This document shows, one piece after another, positions 35,101 through 50,100 of a stretch of DNA of 64,000 nucleotides. Position numbers and translations under genes: made by a program. The notes under the pieces are model-generated. The model was not told where the DNA came from. It did no database searches and was given only the letters and a program-made list of their open reading frames with translations. This DNA is from Siphonodentalium dalli. Taxonomy: Eukaryota > Mollusca > Scaphopoda > Gadilida > Siphonodentaliidae. The number at the start of each line of letters is the position of its first letter. Position 1 is the stretch's first letter. The stretch covers positions 187,663,122-187,727,121 of the forward strand of contig CP136069.1 in NCBI GenBank assembly GCA_032622095.1. The letters run 5' to 3'.

Positions 35101-38100
35101 CGTTTGTCGTTCACCGTTCATCGCTCAGTTTGTGATATGGTATGGGAGACTCGCATATATAAGAGAATGCATTGGCACAGGTTTTTCGCAAAATTTCAGG
35201 AAGCTCCACAAGAGAATGCACTGGCAAAGGATCTTTAACCCTTTACCCAACAGAAGGGCCCTGTGCCAATGCATTCTCTTATATATGCGAGTCGACCATA
35301 GGTCGCCTCGCATATATAAGAGAATGCATTGGCTTAACACATTAAAAATTATAAAATTGTTAAAGAATGTAAGAAAAAATGGTAAAAAGTGTTTAAAAAA
35401 GTTTTATTTTTAGGCCAATGCATTCTCTTATATATGCGAGGCGACCTATGGTCGACTCGCATATATAAGAGAATGCATTGGCACAGGGTATAACTGTAAC
35501 TATCACAATGTGGTCAAGGAGCCGGTTCCAATGATATCCATATTTGTATGGTTCTATTGAGACAGACCGAAGATATTTTAGGCTGTTGAAGCTTTATTTG
35601 GCCGGTTTTGGCCGGTTTGTTGGGTAAAGGGTTAATGCTGCAACAGCACAACTCCCATCATGAAAGGGATAAATATAAACGCATACTTCTCTAAATTTTG
35701 AACCTCTTAGCATGGCATAATGTAATGTGTTGAGGGTCAACTTCTACATGTCTATGTATGAGGACATTATGACTGCTATGGTTGTTTATACATGTCTATG
35801 TATGAGGGCATTATGACTGCTATGGTAGTTTATACATGTCTATGTATGAGGGCATTATGACTGCTATGGTAGTTTATACATGTCTATGTATGAGGGCATT
35901 ATGACTGCTATGGTAGTTTATACATGTCTATGTATGAGGGCATTATGACTGCTATGGTAGTTTATACATGTTTATGTATGAGGGCATTATGACTGCTATG
36001 GTAGTTTATACATGTCTATGTATGAGGACATTATGACTGCTATGGTAGTTTATACATGTCTATGTATGAGGGCATTATGACTGCTATGGTAGTTTATACA
36101 TGTCTATGTATGAGGGCATTATGACTGCTATGGTAGTTTATACATGTCTATGTATGAGGGCATTATGACTGCTATGGTAGTTTATACATGTTTATGTATG
36201 AGGGCATTATGACTGCTATGGTAGTTTATACAGGTCTATGTATGAAGGCATTATGACTGCTATGGTAGTTTATACAGGTCTATGTATGAGGGCATTATGA
36301 CTGCTATGGTAGTTTATACATGTCTATGTATGAGGGCATTATGACTGCTATGGTAGTTTATACATGTTTATGTATGAGGGCATTATGACTGCTATGGTAG
36401 TTTATACAGGTCTATGTATGAAGGCATTATGACTGCTATGGTAGTTTATACAGGTCTATGTATGAAGGCATTATGACTGCTATGGTAGTTTATACATGTC
36501 TATGTATGAGGGCATTATGACTGCTATGGTAGTTTATACATGTCTATGTATGAGGGCATTATGACTGCTATGGTAGTTTATACATGTCTATGTATGAGGG
36601 CATTATGACTGCTATGGTGGTTTATACATGTCTATGTATGAGGGCATTATGACTGCTATGGTAGTTTTCCTACTTATTAACACTGAAGGACGTACCTTGA
36701 GAAATGTTGCTCTGAGTTTGATGACCATAGTTGGGTCTTTCTTTATTCCCTCCTGCATATAGCTTGTGTAACTAGAATGAGAAATATATATCCATATACT
36801 GGTTTTACCTATTTATGGTTGTTGTGCACAGTGATACAGTTGTACACAGTGATTCATGTTCCCTCAGACATGTTATATATATTATATTTGTCTTAAAACT
36901 TTATAAAATGATTATGTTAGTAAATCTATTATAAATCCCCCAAAACAGTTGTCATGAAAAATCAATGGATTATTAAAACAATGTTTTTATCCACTGTAAG
37001 TGGTGAAGTCCAAAAATAAAATTAATTAATTAAATAAATAAATATTCAAAGTGTCAGTAACAATCCCCAAAGAGGGTATTCTCTAGAATCAGAACATTAG
37101 AAGGAATTGGTTACACCATGCCTTACTCAAAATCAAGAAGTATCAAAACAGGTATGCTGAAAAATGAGCATAACTTTGTCATAGATATTCTACGCAATAC
37201 TTAGCCTGGACAAAATGCTGGTGTTTTCTATTACAAATATCTCTGTGTCGCTATAAACTTCTCAAGCGACCCATGCAACAGTGAACACATAGCTTTATGA
37301 ATGACAGATATTGCCTGCATATCTGACGCTCCAAACTGGTGCTATTTTTAGCTATGTGGTGAATCTACCGCCGATTTGGGATTCCGACAATCGCTCGAAT
37401 GGCTACAATCCATTGCATTGCTTATCTGATAGATGTTGTGATTGGATGACACTGACGTAATGAATTCTGGTGAAACAGCGGCATTTTCTCCAAACTCAGT
37501 GTTGCGTAGTTATTCGAGTGGGGTTTAACCCTTTACCCAACAAACCGGCCAAAAACGCCCATATAAAGCTTCAACAGCCTAAAATATCTTGGGTCTGTCT
37601 CAATAAAACCATACAAATATGGATATCATTGGAACCGGCTCATTGACCACATTGTGATGGTTACAGTTATGCCCTGTGCCAATGCATTCTCTTATATATG
37701 CGAGTCGACCATAGGTCGCCTCGCATATATAAGAGAATGCATTGGCCTAAAAAAATCTTTTTTTAACACTTTTTACCATTTTTTCTTACATTCTTTAACA
37801 ATTTTATAATTTTCAATGTGTTAAGCCAATGCATTCTCTTATATATGCGAGGCGAGCTATGGTCGACTCGCATATATAAGAGAATGCATTGGCACAGGGC
37901 CCTTCTGTTGGGTAAAGGTTTACCCAGAACTGGAACTGATGGCACCCAATGCATTCATAACAGACACACGAACAAAGACTCACCCACATGATTGTCGAGA
38001 CAGATGAACAACGATCATTCCAATAGTCCCTCAATCAATGAAATAATCGATCCATTTATAACACACATTCTACGGGTACCCTGTTCCAATGCATGGGACA

Positions 38101-41100
38101 GATTACACACATTCTACGGGTACCCTGTTCCAATGCATGGGACAGATTACACACATTCTACCGGTATCCTGTTCCAATGTGTGGGACAGATTACACACAT
38201 TCTACGGGTACCCTGTTCCAATGCATGGGACAGTTATTACCCTGATGAAAATGAACACTCAATAACCATCTACTGCTTCCCGGGGAAAAGGGGACATACA
38301 GCCACATTGTGGCTAGCATACTGACAATATCTTTCACTGCTCATAATCAGGTACCCTTTTCAACACATGGGTGGTGCAAAACAGACACAGTACGTGCGAT
38401 CTTGCTCAAGGGTGTCAACTTGGTGCGAAATATGAACAGCGTACAATCCGACAATTGCATGTCAATCAATTTGGGCAAGCCACTGCTGTGTGAAACTCAC
38501 ATTAGAACAGTGGCGATCTGCGAACTCATCAAACATGAAGGATAAAACTGCGAAAACCCGGTGCCAATACATTTTCTTATATATGCGAGTTGACCATAGG
38601 TCGCCTCGCATATATAAGAGAATGCATTGGCCTAACAATTTTATAATTATTTTTTTAAATTGTTAAAGAATGCAAGAAATAAAATGATAAAATTGTTAAA
38701 AAATATAAGATAAAATGATAAAACTTTTATAGAATGTAAGAAAAAAATTCTAAAAAAATCATTAAAATTGTTAAAGAATGTAAGAAAAAAATCATAAAAA
38801 TTGTTAAAGAACGTAATAAAAATTGATAAAAAATGAAAAAAAATTGTTAGGCCAATGCATTATCTTTTATATGCGAGGCGACCTATGGTCGACTCGCATA
38901 TATAAGAGAATGCATTGGCACAGAGTTTTTAATGTTGCGCCAGCGCAGCTCCTGTCATGAAAGGGTTAAACTGTACTTACCTATCAATAAGCTGCCATGC
39001 AAAGGAGAGATCAGCCACGATTTCTATGACGATAAGTACTTCCTCTTTGATGTTGATTGTTCGTATCATCTGGTAGAGATATTTCTTTGTGTCCGCAAGA
39101 AATTGTTTGACTTGCAAGTTACTCTCGAGTTGATGGAACTCTTGGACCTGGAATCACAATCAGGCCTGAAAATATGGTGCCGGACAATGGCAGAATGAGG
39201 TCCCCAGAGGGTGACTTTAGTGACGCTATCCCACACAGCGGCTAGCATCACTAAATTCATCCTCTGGGCACCTCATTCTGCATGGCCTCATCTGCTATTG
39301 GATGCCTAGACACAGATTTAACTTCCCAGATGGTGAAGATGGTGATGTGCACCCATTGGGCACCTCGATTTTGCATTGTGTTTCTGCCAATTTGGGGATA
39401 TAGAGAAACTAAACTAAAAAAGAAAAAGAAACTATCTGAAGAAGCTTCAAAAGAAATAAAAAAATTGTTAATTTAAAAAACTTAAAAGAGTAGGATCTGT
39501 CTACTCGCAGACCCCTGGACCGATTTCAACCAAATTTGGTGTGATGTCTCAGGGTACACCAGCAGAGTTTATACCAGCATTAATTTTTCAACAAAAGAAA
39601 ATAATAATTAAAGTTATAAAAAAAAGTTTTGTTTATAAATTGAGAAAGGAGTTGAATATAAAAATGTTTAAACGATTAAAATGTGTGCTGAGGGGCCACC
39701 GTTGAATAAAGGCTCCCAGGGGAGCCTGTTTAAGATAAAAACAAAGGGGCTGCAGATCCCTATAGCACACAAATTTGTGCAGGAGCCACAAGCCCCTCAG
39801 ACACTGAATAAAGGCTCCCAAAGGGAGCCTGATTTAGTTAATTTGATAATAAATTACTTTCCAGAGAAGATTTAAAATTTAAAATCAGATTATTTTGGCA
39901 AATGCAATAAAGAGCAGCTTGTTTCCTCTTACCTCTTCTAAAGCCTGTATGAGTTGAACCATTTTACGACCCGCTGTTGTTGAATCATCATAATCAAGAG
40001 AATCTATCTGTTTCTCCATTAAGGAGAACCATGACTGAAGGTTTACTGCAAGAACAGAATTGATTTAGCATACTTAATTAATGAATTTGAGCCATGGATT
40101 AGTGCAAAATACACTCATGTGCTCTATGAATGATACAAACATCATGGTAATTATAATGAAAATGAATTTATGACACTAGCTATTTATTCATCTTCATTAT
40201 AATTACAATGTATTTTGCATCGTGTATTTTGCACTAATCCATGACTCAAATTCATTCATTTGTTGCATATATTCTGTTGAGTATAAAAGGAGATGGTCCC
40301 ATAAATGGCCGGATTTAGTGTACATTACCCCTTTAAATCAAAGCGAAATCAGTGCGTGAAGTTTCAAAATTGCTTCAATTATTATTCCATTTATGGAAGC
40401 CACGCGTTATTCCATTTCTGATTCAAGAACTGCAATTTCTACAAATGTCGCAATATTTGACAGGGACTCAATCGTCTAGTGACTCAATCATCGTGTACTA
40501 AGTTTTATATTTTATGTCTTCAATGCATCTTTCTGGGACATTAAATGTTCAAAGGGGGAGGAATAAAATCTGAACGCACCGTTCTTCTCGACTCGTGTCA
40601 GTGGTTTGGTCCCCGAGTACACCTCACTCAGTTCTTGCATCCTCTCGACACATTCAACCTTGTGGCTCATCCATTTGTTCTGCTTCTCCACCAACATTTG
40701 CTTGAACAGCTGAGAGAGAGAAATGGCGATAATGAATAAAGCCATAGAAATTAACCCCTGATTATTGCATGAATAAAGCCATAGAAATTAACCCCTGATT
40801 ATTGCATGAATAAAGCCATAGAAATTAACCCCTGATTATTGCATGTATTCACCATAGAAATTAACCCCTGATTATTGCATGAATAAAGCCATAGAAATTA
40901 ACCCCTGATTATTGCATGTATTCACCATAGAAATAAACCCCTGATTATTGCATGTATTCACCATAGAAATAAACCCCTGATTATTGCATGTATTCACACA
41001 TTAACCCCTGATTATTGCATGGAATCACATTCAGTTAACCCCTGATTATTGCATTATTAACCCCTGATTATTACATGTATTAACCCCTGATTATTGCATG

Positions 41101-44100
41101 TATTCACACATTAACCCCTGATTATTGCATGTATTCACACATTAACCACTGATTATTGCATATATTCACACATTAACCCCTGATTATTGCATGTATTAAC
41201 CCCTGATTATTGCATGTATTAACCCCTGATTATTGAATGTATTAACCCCTGATTGTTGCATGTATTCACACATTAACCCCTGATTATTGCATGTATTCAC
41301 ACATTAACCCCTGATTATTGCATGTATTCACACATCAACCCCTGATTATTGCATGTATTCACACATTAACCCCTGATTATTGCATGTATTCACACATTAA
41401 CCTCTGATTATTGCGTGTATTCACACATTAACCCCTGATTATTGCGTGTATTCACACATTAACCCTTGATTATTGCGTGTATTCACACATTAACCCCTGG
41501 TTATTGCGTGTTTTCACACATTAACCCCTGGTTATTGCGTGTATTCACACATTAACCCCTGATTATTGCATGTATTCACACATTAACCCCTGATTATTGC
41601 ATGTATTCACACATTAACCCTGATTATTGCATGTATTCACACATTAACCCCTGATTATTGCATGTATTCACACATTAATCCCTGATTATTGCATGTATTC
41701 ACACATTAACCCCTGATTATTGCATGTATTCACACATTCTGTTAACCCTTCCATGACTGGAGCTTCATGTAGGGATCCCCATACAGGTGGCAGCTTGTAT
41801 TGCTGAGTGTCGTCTGCTCACTTCTGTGAGGGACTCCATAAGGGTAGTTTAACTCTTCCATGACTGGAGCTTCCTGAAACTTTTATCAACCTCGGCTGAT
41901 ATCACTCCAAACTCGGCTGTGGACCCATTAAACATGGCTGATAACGCACAATCTTGGCTGATATAATTTGTGACATCACCAAGTGAAGTATAGTGTTTAC
42001 ATCCAATGTAATAGCCATTCGGAGGACGTAGTCACAGTGATATTCCAATATAATGAGAATTTCTAAATTGACTTGAAATCATGGTGAGTGTTTCATGCCT
42101 TTTCAAACTGATGTTTACTTCCTAATTTCAATGGAAATCATGAATAACTAAATGATCATTACGTGCAAGGTCATACACAAAGTTGCAACTCGTCAATATC
42201 TTATTTAAGAAGTAAATTTAGTGAATTTGATTACATTCTACCTGCTGTCCGTTCAATCTTAAGTTTACACTGATGAACTGATGGATAGTAATGGTATTTA
42301 ATACCATATATTTGATCTCATTAATATTAAGGTTATTACTTTGTTAGTTGAATAAAGGCCGAGATATCAGCCCTCAGTAACTTCATATAAGCCATCGACC
42401 ATTTGGTCTGATATGAAGTTACCTCTGCTGATATCTCTAAATAATATGATATCCCATTCCTGAATTATATTTTAACCCCTCCATGACTGGAGCTGCCTGA
42501 AATTTTGTGAATACCCTGTGCCAATACATTCTCTTATATATACAAGTCTCCCATAGGGAGCCTCGCATATATAAGAGAATGCATTGGCTTAACAATATAT
42601 ACCTTCACATTGAAAGCCAGTTCATTCTCATATATGCAAGGCTCCCCATGGGAGACTTGCATACATAAGAGAATGCACTGGCAAAGGATATTTAATGCTG
42701 CACCAGCGCAGCTTCCATCATGAAAGGGTTAATGCTCACAATTTCATTTTCAAATCACATTGTTTGGTTTTATGAAGGTATATTAACACAATGTCTTTTT
42801 AAAATTGTGAGGTGAAGGAGAAGATCATAGTACCATTTTGACATCAACTAAATGAATGGCTATTTATCAGTGGTAACTCAAAGCTAATGGTATACATGAC
42901 ATCTACAGAAACAAGGAAGTCATTAAAATATCTTCCACCTCATTCTCAACATGCATACCTCCTTGAGTTTAAACTCAAACTGTCCAATATTAAGCAGCAA
43001 CTGGAAGCACACGAGAGGGTTATATTTACTTTCTTGCAGCACTTGTTCACGAATCTGTTTACATCGTTTATTCTGATCTGCACCTAGAAAACAGTTCGAA
43101 GTGAGATATTGTTGTGTCTAAAAAACAATATATGGTAGAATGGGATACTATAAACACTATATATACTGACAAGAGGCCGATCGCGATCGGCAGATGTTTA
43201 ACCTGTCCCTTGGCAAAGGTAAATTTCTATGAGCAGAATCATAATACAGAGTTTTGATGTTGAATTATAGAGTATACTGTTATGATCTAAAGTAGTATAG
43301 ACAAATGTACATAATAACACAAATTATTGGAATTTCAAAATTTAATAAAACATCTAAACTATATAGAGCCTGTCATCACTATTATAGTTTAAGCAGTTCT
43401 ATTTATGTTGTTGCAAATTGCCATGTGAGATAATAAAATGTTTAAATGAGTCTAAGTAATTTCATTGAAGAAATGTTTCTTTTTAATTTTAATTTTATTT
43501 TTATTTAATAAGTTAAAAATAATTAAAATATTTTTTGTTGTTGTTAAATTGAGCAAGAAGTTGAATAAAAAAAAATGAAATTGTTTTTAATTTTGTTTTC
43601 TTCAAAAAAGGGCCATAACTCCATTTTTTTTAAATGGAATCAAACCCATATTCGAACCCTATCTGTATTTTGGGCTGAGACACCCACATACCAAATTTGT
43701 GCCGCTCAAGTGAAAAATATTTAAGTTATCGCAGCATGCATGAAGTCTATGTAAAAATGGGCCATAACTCCATAAAATTAACTCCGATCGAACCCATATT
43801 TGAACTCGATCTGTATTTTGGGCTGAAAAACGGATAGAAAATGTTCGAGTTCGCACCATGCATAAAGTGTCTACAGACAGACGGCTCGACAGACAAAAGG
43901 ATGGATGGACAGATGTATGTGACTGTTGAACTTGTTATCTGAACATGTCCTAAGGGATAACTACTCATCAATGAGTATACAGCATAGAAATGCTTAATTT
44001 TCTTATACGGATTATGAAAGATCTTAGAGTTTTGTAATAAAAAAAAGGATACAGAAATGAAACTTACTTGGTGGTAAAGCAGACGTGTGAAGCATGAGCC

Positions 44101-47100
44101 ATCGTAAGCAGACGTTACTCTCACGCATGATACTCATAAGCTTCTGTATGTTGTCTAGAACGAACTCCTCCATGAGCACACCCTCCTGAAGGTGTTTCTC
44201 CAGGATGGGGTTATATTTACTCAGCGTCTTCGAGTAATTAATAGACTACAAAGAAATTAGAATGATTATCCCTTTCATGATAGCATTAAAGACCCTGTGC
44301 CAGTTGTAATAGCTCACTATGTACGTGCTGTATATAAATAAATGCCTGGCTTACACAAAGTGTGTTTTGTGGATAATATCGCATCCATACTACTTTAATT
44401 GTATAGTCCAACGACATTAATTGTATAGTCCAACGACTTTAATTGTATAGTCCAATGACAAAAATTAATTTCATAGTCCAACGACTTTAATTGTATAGTC
44501 CAACGACTTTAATTGTATAGTCCAACGACTTTAATTGTATAGTCCAACGACTTTAAATTTATTCAACAAAATGTTTGAAATGGTAGAGAGGTATCTTATG
44601 AACATTTTTCTCAAAGCGGTTTGCAATACCATCGCCAATTGTGAAATAAAATCTGGTATGTAGGTTAACAACCACAAAATAATTAATTAATATAGTTAAT
44701 TTATGAATTAACAGATTATTCTCTGCCTAAACATGGTGAAGTTGGCCCTAGTTGGGCTAATTTGCCGCTTATGTGCTTCCTTGGCATTTTTAACCCTTTC
44801 ATGATGGGAGCTGCGCTGGTGCAGCATTAAAGACCCTGTGCTTCGCATATATAAGAGAATGAACTGGCTTACGAGATCAAGGTAAATATTATTAGACCAA
44901 TGTATTCTATTATATATGCGAGGCTCACTATGGGAGACTCGCATATATAAAAGAATGCATTGGCACTGGGTTTTCGAAAAAAAAAACGAGCTAACCACCT
45001 CGTATACGGCGACATCAGACTGTTATGATCTTATATATCCACGAGCTAAGGTAGCAGTACACGATTTCCAGCAATTTTGCCAACCTGGGAGGGGGGTACT
45101 GTCGTTCAAATCAATGCTGAGCCATTATCTTTGGCATAGGTCCCATCAAGCATGTTTTAATTTTGACAGAAATTTTAGGTGTAATCATTTGTCTGTACTT
45201 TAGCTTCTTCGTACAATTTGTTATTGAGTTATGCCCCTTGGTCTGCACACACAAAACGCTCAATTTTACCCATTTTTTTACTCAAATTGACCATTTTCAA
45301 CCCAAAAACAGACCATGACAGCGAATGTCAGTAAATAAGCTTCTTCCACCTGATAGAGCTATGTTAGTGCTGAGAAATATTTGAAATAAAAAAAAAGTTA
45401 TCGTATCAATTTGAAAAAAATGTCTTGCGAGCCCAGATGACAGAATTCAGGGGAGAGAAATCGGGCTATTTTCCTGTAACCAATAACACAGAGTTGGCCT
45501 CCACTGAATACGAAAACCCTGTTGCGTATCCAAATTTTTCAATTTTTTGAGAACTTTCCCAGTTTTGTAAAATAATTAAACCTTCAAACCAGTAAATACA
45601 CATTTAACACAGGCTACACTGGCTGTTATGGCCCCCAGATACTTATTTTTCTATTTTTCAGACCCCCTACAACCCGTGAAATCGTGTACTGCTACCTAAC
45701 CACCTCGGATAATGAACTCCTCCATGAGCACACCCTCCTGAAGGTGTTTCTCCAGGATGGGGTTATATTTACTCAGCGTCTTCGAGTAATTAATAGACTA
45801 CAAAGAGATTAGAATGATTATCCCCTTCATGATGGGAGCTGCGCTGGTTCAGCATTAAAGACATATTATGGACTTGTTCGATTGCGTGAAGTTGATAAAA
45901 TAATACATGGGGAATGTAGCATTCTACTAACATCGCCAAAACTTTCAAAGAAATTGACCATACCACTCCATAGAAAACATCATCTGAATTACGCCCAACT
46001 GTAAATATTTACATCTCGATTCAGTACGCAACTATCGGCGATAATCTAACACAATTGATTTTGCCACCGAGAGTCATTGCATTTAATTAATATATCAGAA
46101 TGATGGTGAGTGTCGTCAATTTGAATTAATATTCATAACAAGCAACAACTTCGAGCACGATTATTCTCAATTTACATTTGATCATCCTGCCAGTGTTTCA
46201 CATCACTTTAAAGACCCTGTGCCAGTACATTCTCGTATATATGCGAGTCTCCCATAGGGAGCCTCCCATATATAAGAGAATGCAACTGGCTTACAAGATT
46301 AAGGTAAATATTATTAGACCAATGTATTCTATTATATATGCGAGGCTCGCTATGGGAGACTCTTATATATAAGAGAATGCATTGGCACTAGGTTTTCGCA
46401 AAATTTCAAGAAGCTCCGGGGATGGAAGGGATAAAAATCAAATTTGAAGAAACTAAGTAAACAATGTAACACAAAGACATTGCATGACTGGCTTATGTTC
46501 TCGGATTGCATGACTAGCTTATGTTCTCCGATTGCATGACTAGCTTATGTTCTCGGATTGCATGACTAGCTTATGTTCTCCGATTGCATGACTAGCTTAT
46601 GTTCTCCGATTGCATGACTAGCTTATGTTCTCTGATTGCATGACTAGCTTATGTTCTCGTATTGCATGACTAGCTAATGTTCTCGGATTGCATGACTAGC
46701 TTATGTTCTCGGATTGCATGACTAGCTTATGTTCTCGGATTGGCCAGTTTTGATAACTAAATTTTTGTTTGTCATGTCATGTTTCAAACAATCATTAGGA
46801 CTGTCCCAATGGAACAAGGAATACAAGTTCGGACAAATTATTCTAAGTTGGAAAAGGGGGATAACTTCACTAAGAAAGTCAGATGGACCTCATAATCGTA
46901 GGTTTATAGATTAGGTTCCCACGGTACTAAAAAAGTTCTATTTATGTTGTTGCAAATTGCCATGTGAGATATTAACATAATATAGTTATTTAATAATGGA
47001 AAAGGTTAAAGGGCATGGAATGGGATTAAATGGGTAGAATGACATATCTCTGCCCTGTTTGATCCAATGTAAGTCTTAAGATCCAAGAACCTAGAGCTCC

Positions 47101-50100
47101 ATTGGTCTAGTTAAATAAATTCACCTGGCTAAGTGGTGGTTTAAAAAATTCAAAAATAAAAATAAAATTCAAAAAAAGCCATAACTCTATCAAACAAAAT
47201 CTGGTCAAACCATGATCGGATGGACCTCATAATTGTAGGTTTATAGGTTCCCAACGGTACTAAAAATCTGTGCCAAGTTTAAAAAAACATTATTGAAAAA
47301 TGTAGGAAAACAAGCTTGAACAAAATTGCATCTATGGATGGATGGACAGACATACAGCGAGACTGATAGATGGAAAAGATGATTACAATATACCTGGTCA
47401 CTGGGGTATAATTAGTAAACATGACAGGTATACATAATGCTCACTGTCATGAAGAATTGATTGATTAATACAAATCTGACAAAATTGTCCACTTTCACAT
47501 TGCAGTCCCTATTCACCCAATTTTATGGTAAGAAGAAAATGAATCAATAGCTACCTGTTCTCTGACATTTGATTGGTCGAGTGTGTTGTTGAGGGCTGTG
47601 AGTGCTGCTTTATAAGGACTCCAGGCATCCAATAGATTCACAGTCATACCCATGTAGATACTGATAACCTACATGTAGAATAGAATAACAACTTAAAATA
47701 TTATCATTCCCACCCTTAAAGGACAGCTATCCTGATGAATACAACAAAATACTATAGGAAAGCCACCCCTATTTATAATTATGGTATAAATAAAATACAC
47801 CCATAGTAGCCGAGAGTGCCAAATTTTCACCACTCGTGGTATTGTGGTTTTAACCACTCGCCAAAAGGCTTGTGATGAAAATTTGGTGTATTCTATGGGT
47901 TTATTACACACTTGTTCCCAGAAGTACAGTGTTATTGCTGTTCCATATTTACAAATACGTATGGAACGTATGTTCCATATGCATCTCGTTGACGTACATG
48001 CCATTCGCCTCAACCATGAAATCGGAACAATAAAATAAAAGCATCATCACAAATGACAAAACACACCCTCTATGTGCCTCAATAAACCTTCTAAGCCTGT
48101 ATTTTAATGCACGGATTCTAGGTCGCGAAGCATGTAATAAACACAGAACGACACGATATGTAAATGGGTTTGTCGATACGGCTCTCATGATGTCGCGGAA
48201 GGATAGAACGAGAGGCGCTTGTCATTCTGCTGAGGTGTAAGCAGAATGAGGTCCCCAGAGGGTGAATTTGGTGATGCTAGCCCGCTATGCGGGGTAGCAT
48301 CACTAAATTCACCCTCTGGGGACCTCATTCTGCAAATGACAGACACCCTATTTCAAGGCTTGATTCTGTGTATGTATTCTATATTTATCTGAAGTCACAC
48401 TTTTTTACTTATCCAAACAATGATGACTAAATTCTGGAACGATGTACTTTCTTAATCAAGTGACAACACTTTACTGCTTTGATATAAGTTGCCGACGAGA
48501 CTTATTTCAATTATTTTGCACATTACCATGGTTCAACTACAATTTTCAATTATGTTAGTGCATGGTTCTTTATATTTTTGTTTCAGATTCTGTTTTCTCG
48601 ATGATCCCATATTTTGGTTTTTCAATTAGGCCAAATTTCAACAAAATGGCAAATAAATTGGCCAAAATATTGGTCAAAAGAATTTCTAAGCCAGCGTGAA
48701 CCCTGATGTCTCTTAAATAAATTATCAAACAACTATCGACTCAGAGTGTAGAAATCTGGAATTAAGAGATTAAAAGATGCTTTGTTGACATCAATATAAA
48801 TTTTGGCTAGCACAACAAAACATTGATACATTTGGGCTTTGATATCATCGGAGATTTAGAGAAGGATTTCCCTTATGAAAGCACAGCTCAGTCGCAACTG
48901 ATTTAATATGAAGTATTTATTTTCTGAAAAATTGACTGTAATTGTAATTTTTTAGAATAAACAGTGTACTTTATATGCCACCTGATTAACATCAAGTATG
49001 CTATATGTTGTTATACTAACCCAGTTGTCTGGAAAATGCTTGTCAACAATTTCTCTCATTTTGGCTTGTTGATTTAGTAGAATATCTGGCTCAAAGTATA
49101 GAATAACATACAGCATACTAGCTTGTGTGGCGAGAGCCGTCGACCTGTGCTCTGGGAGTGGGTATGCTGATATCTGGTTATATATGTCATCTGACCGCAA
49201 TCGACCAATCACCATGTTTATATACTCTCCAAGAATTGGAACTCTCCTAAAAGAGAAATAGACCGAACCACTCACTCATACCTGAATGAATAACATAAGA
49301 AAACTAAAGCAAAGAAACTTCTCATCTATTTATAAAAACTTTAAGCTGTAACCACCCCTGGTCAAGTGGTCCTGCTAATGTGCTATGATGTGGTTGTGTC
49401 CTGCTGAATTTCTATGATGATTTTAGGGAAAACTGATGCTGTTAACAAAAAAGTACCGTTATATTTTTTTATTTGTCTTTTTCGTGGTGTTTAGTGTTGA
49501 AACGATTAGCGATTTTAAGGAATCGACTAGTTGCCAGAGGTAATCGACTACTAGTCGACTAGTCGGAACCCTTCTAAGAGTTCCCGTTTCTATGCCCATA
49601 TGACGTATAAAATGAGCCATGTGGCATCGCAGTTTTGAGTATCCAACTCTTCATTTCAGAACGAAAAGCACGTGAACGATATAATCTCACGTTTTGCCCA
49701 TTAGTCTCCCAATTTGATGTCTTAAACGCGGCTCTCCTGCAACCTCCATATAATCTCACGTTTTGGGGAATGCAGGTAATAAAAACATTTTATTTAAACA
49801 AAATTGTCGCCGGTACCAGGAAATAAATAGGCAAGTCTCGCTAATGAGATGTCGGGTGTGTTCTATTGTATTTCTGAATTGGAGCCTCATGTCGCGGGGG
49901 GAGGGTATGTGGGTATTATAATGATCTAGAATCTATTCAGTTACTGAGTTGAATTTACCAGCTTGACTTGTCGCGAATTATGTTTCGTATATCATTGAAG
50001 CCATTGTGTTGCATCATTACTCTAGTATTACACGTGCCACAGTGAGAAGTTATCACTGGTCAATTGCGTCCCATCGAACTAGACAGTGTTCAGTCGGCAG

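Noticed and set aside
35742-41740. CRISPR-like regular arrays
   Set aside because: Units are directly adjacent without unique spacers, there are no cas genes, and the DNA is eukaryotic; these are minisatellites.
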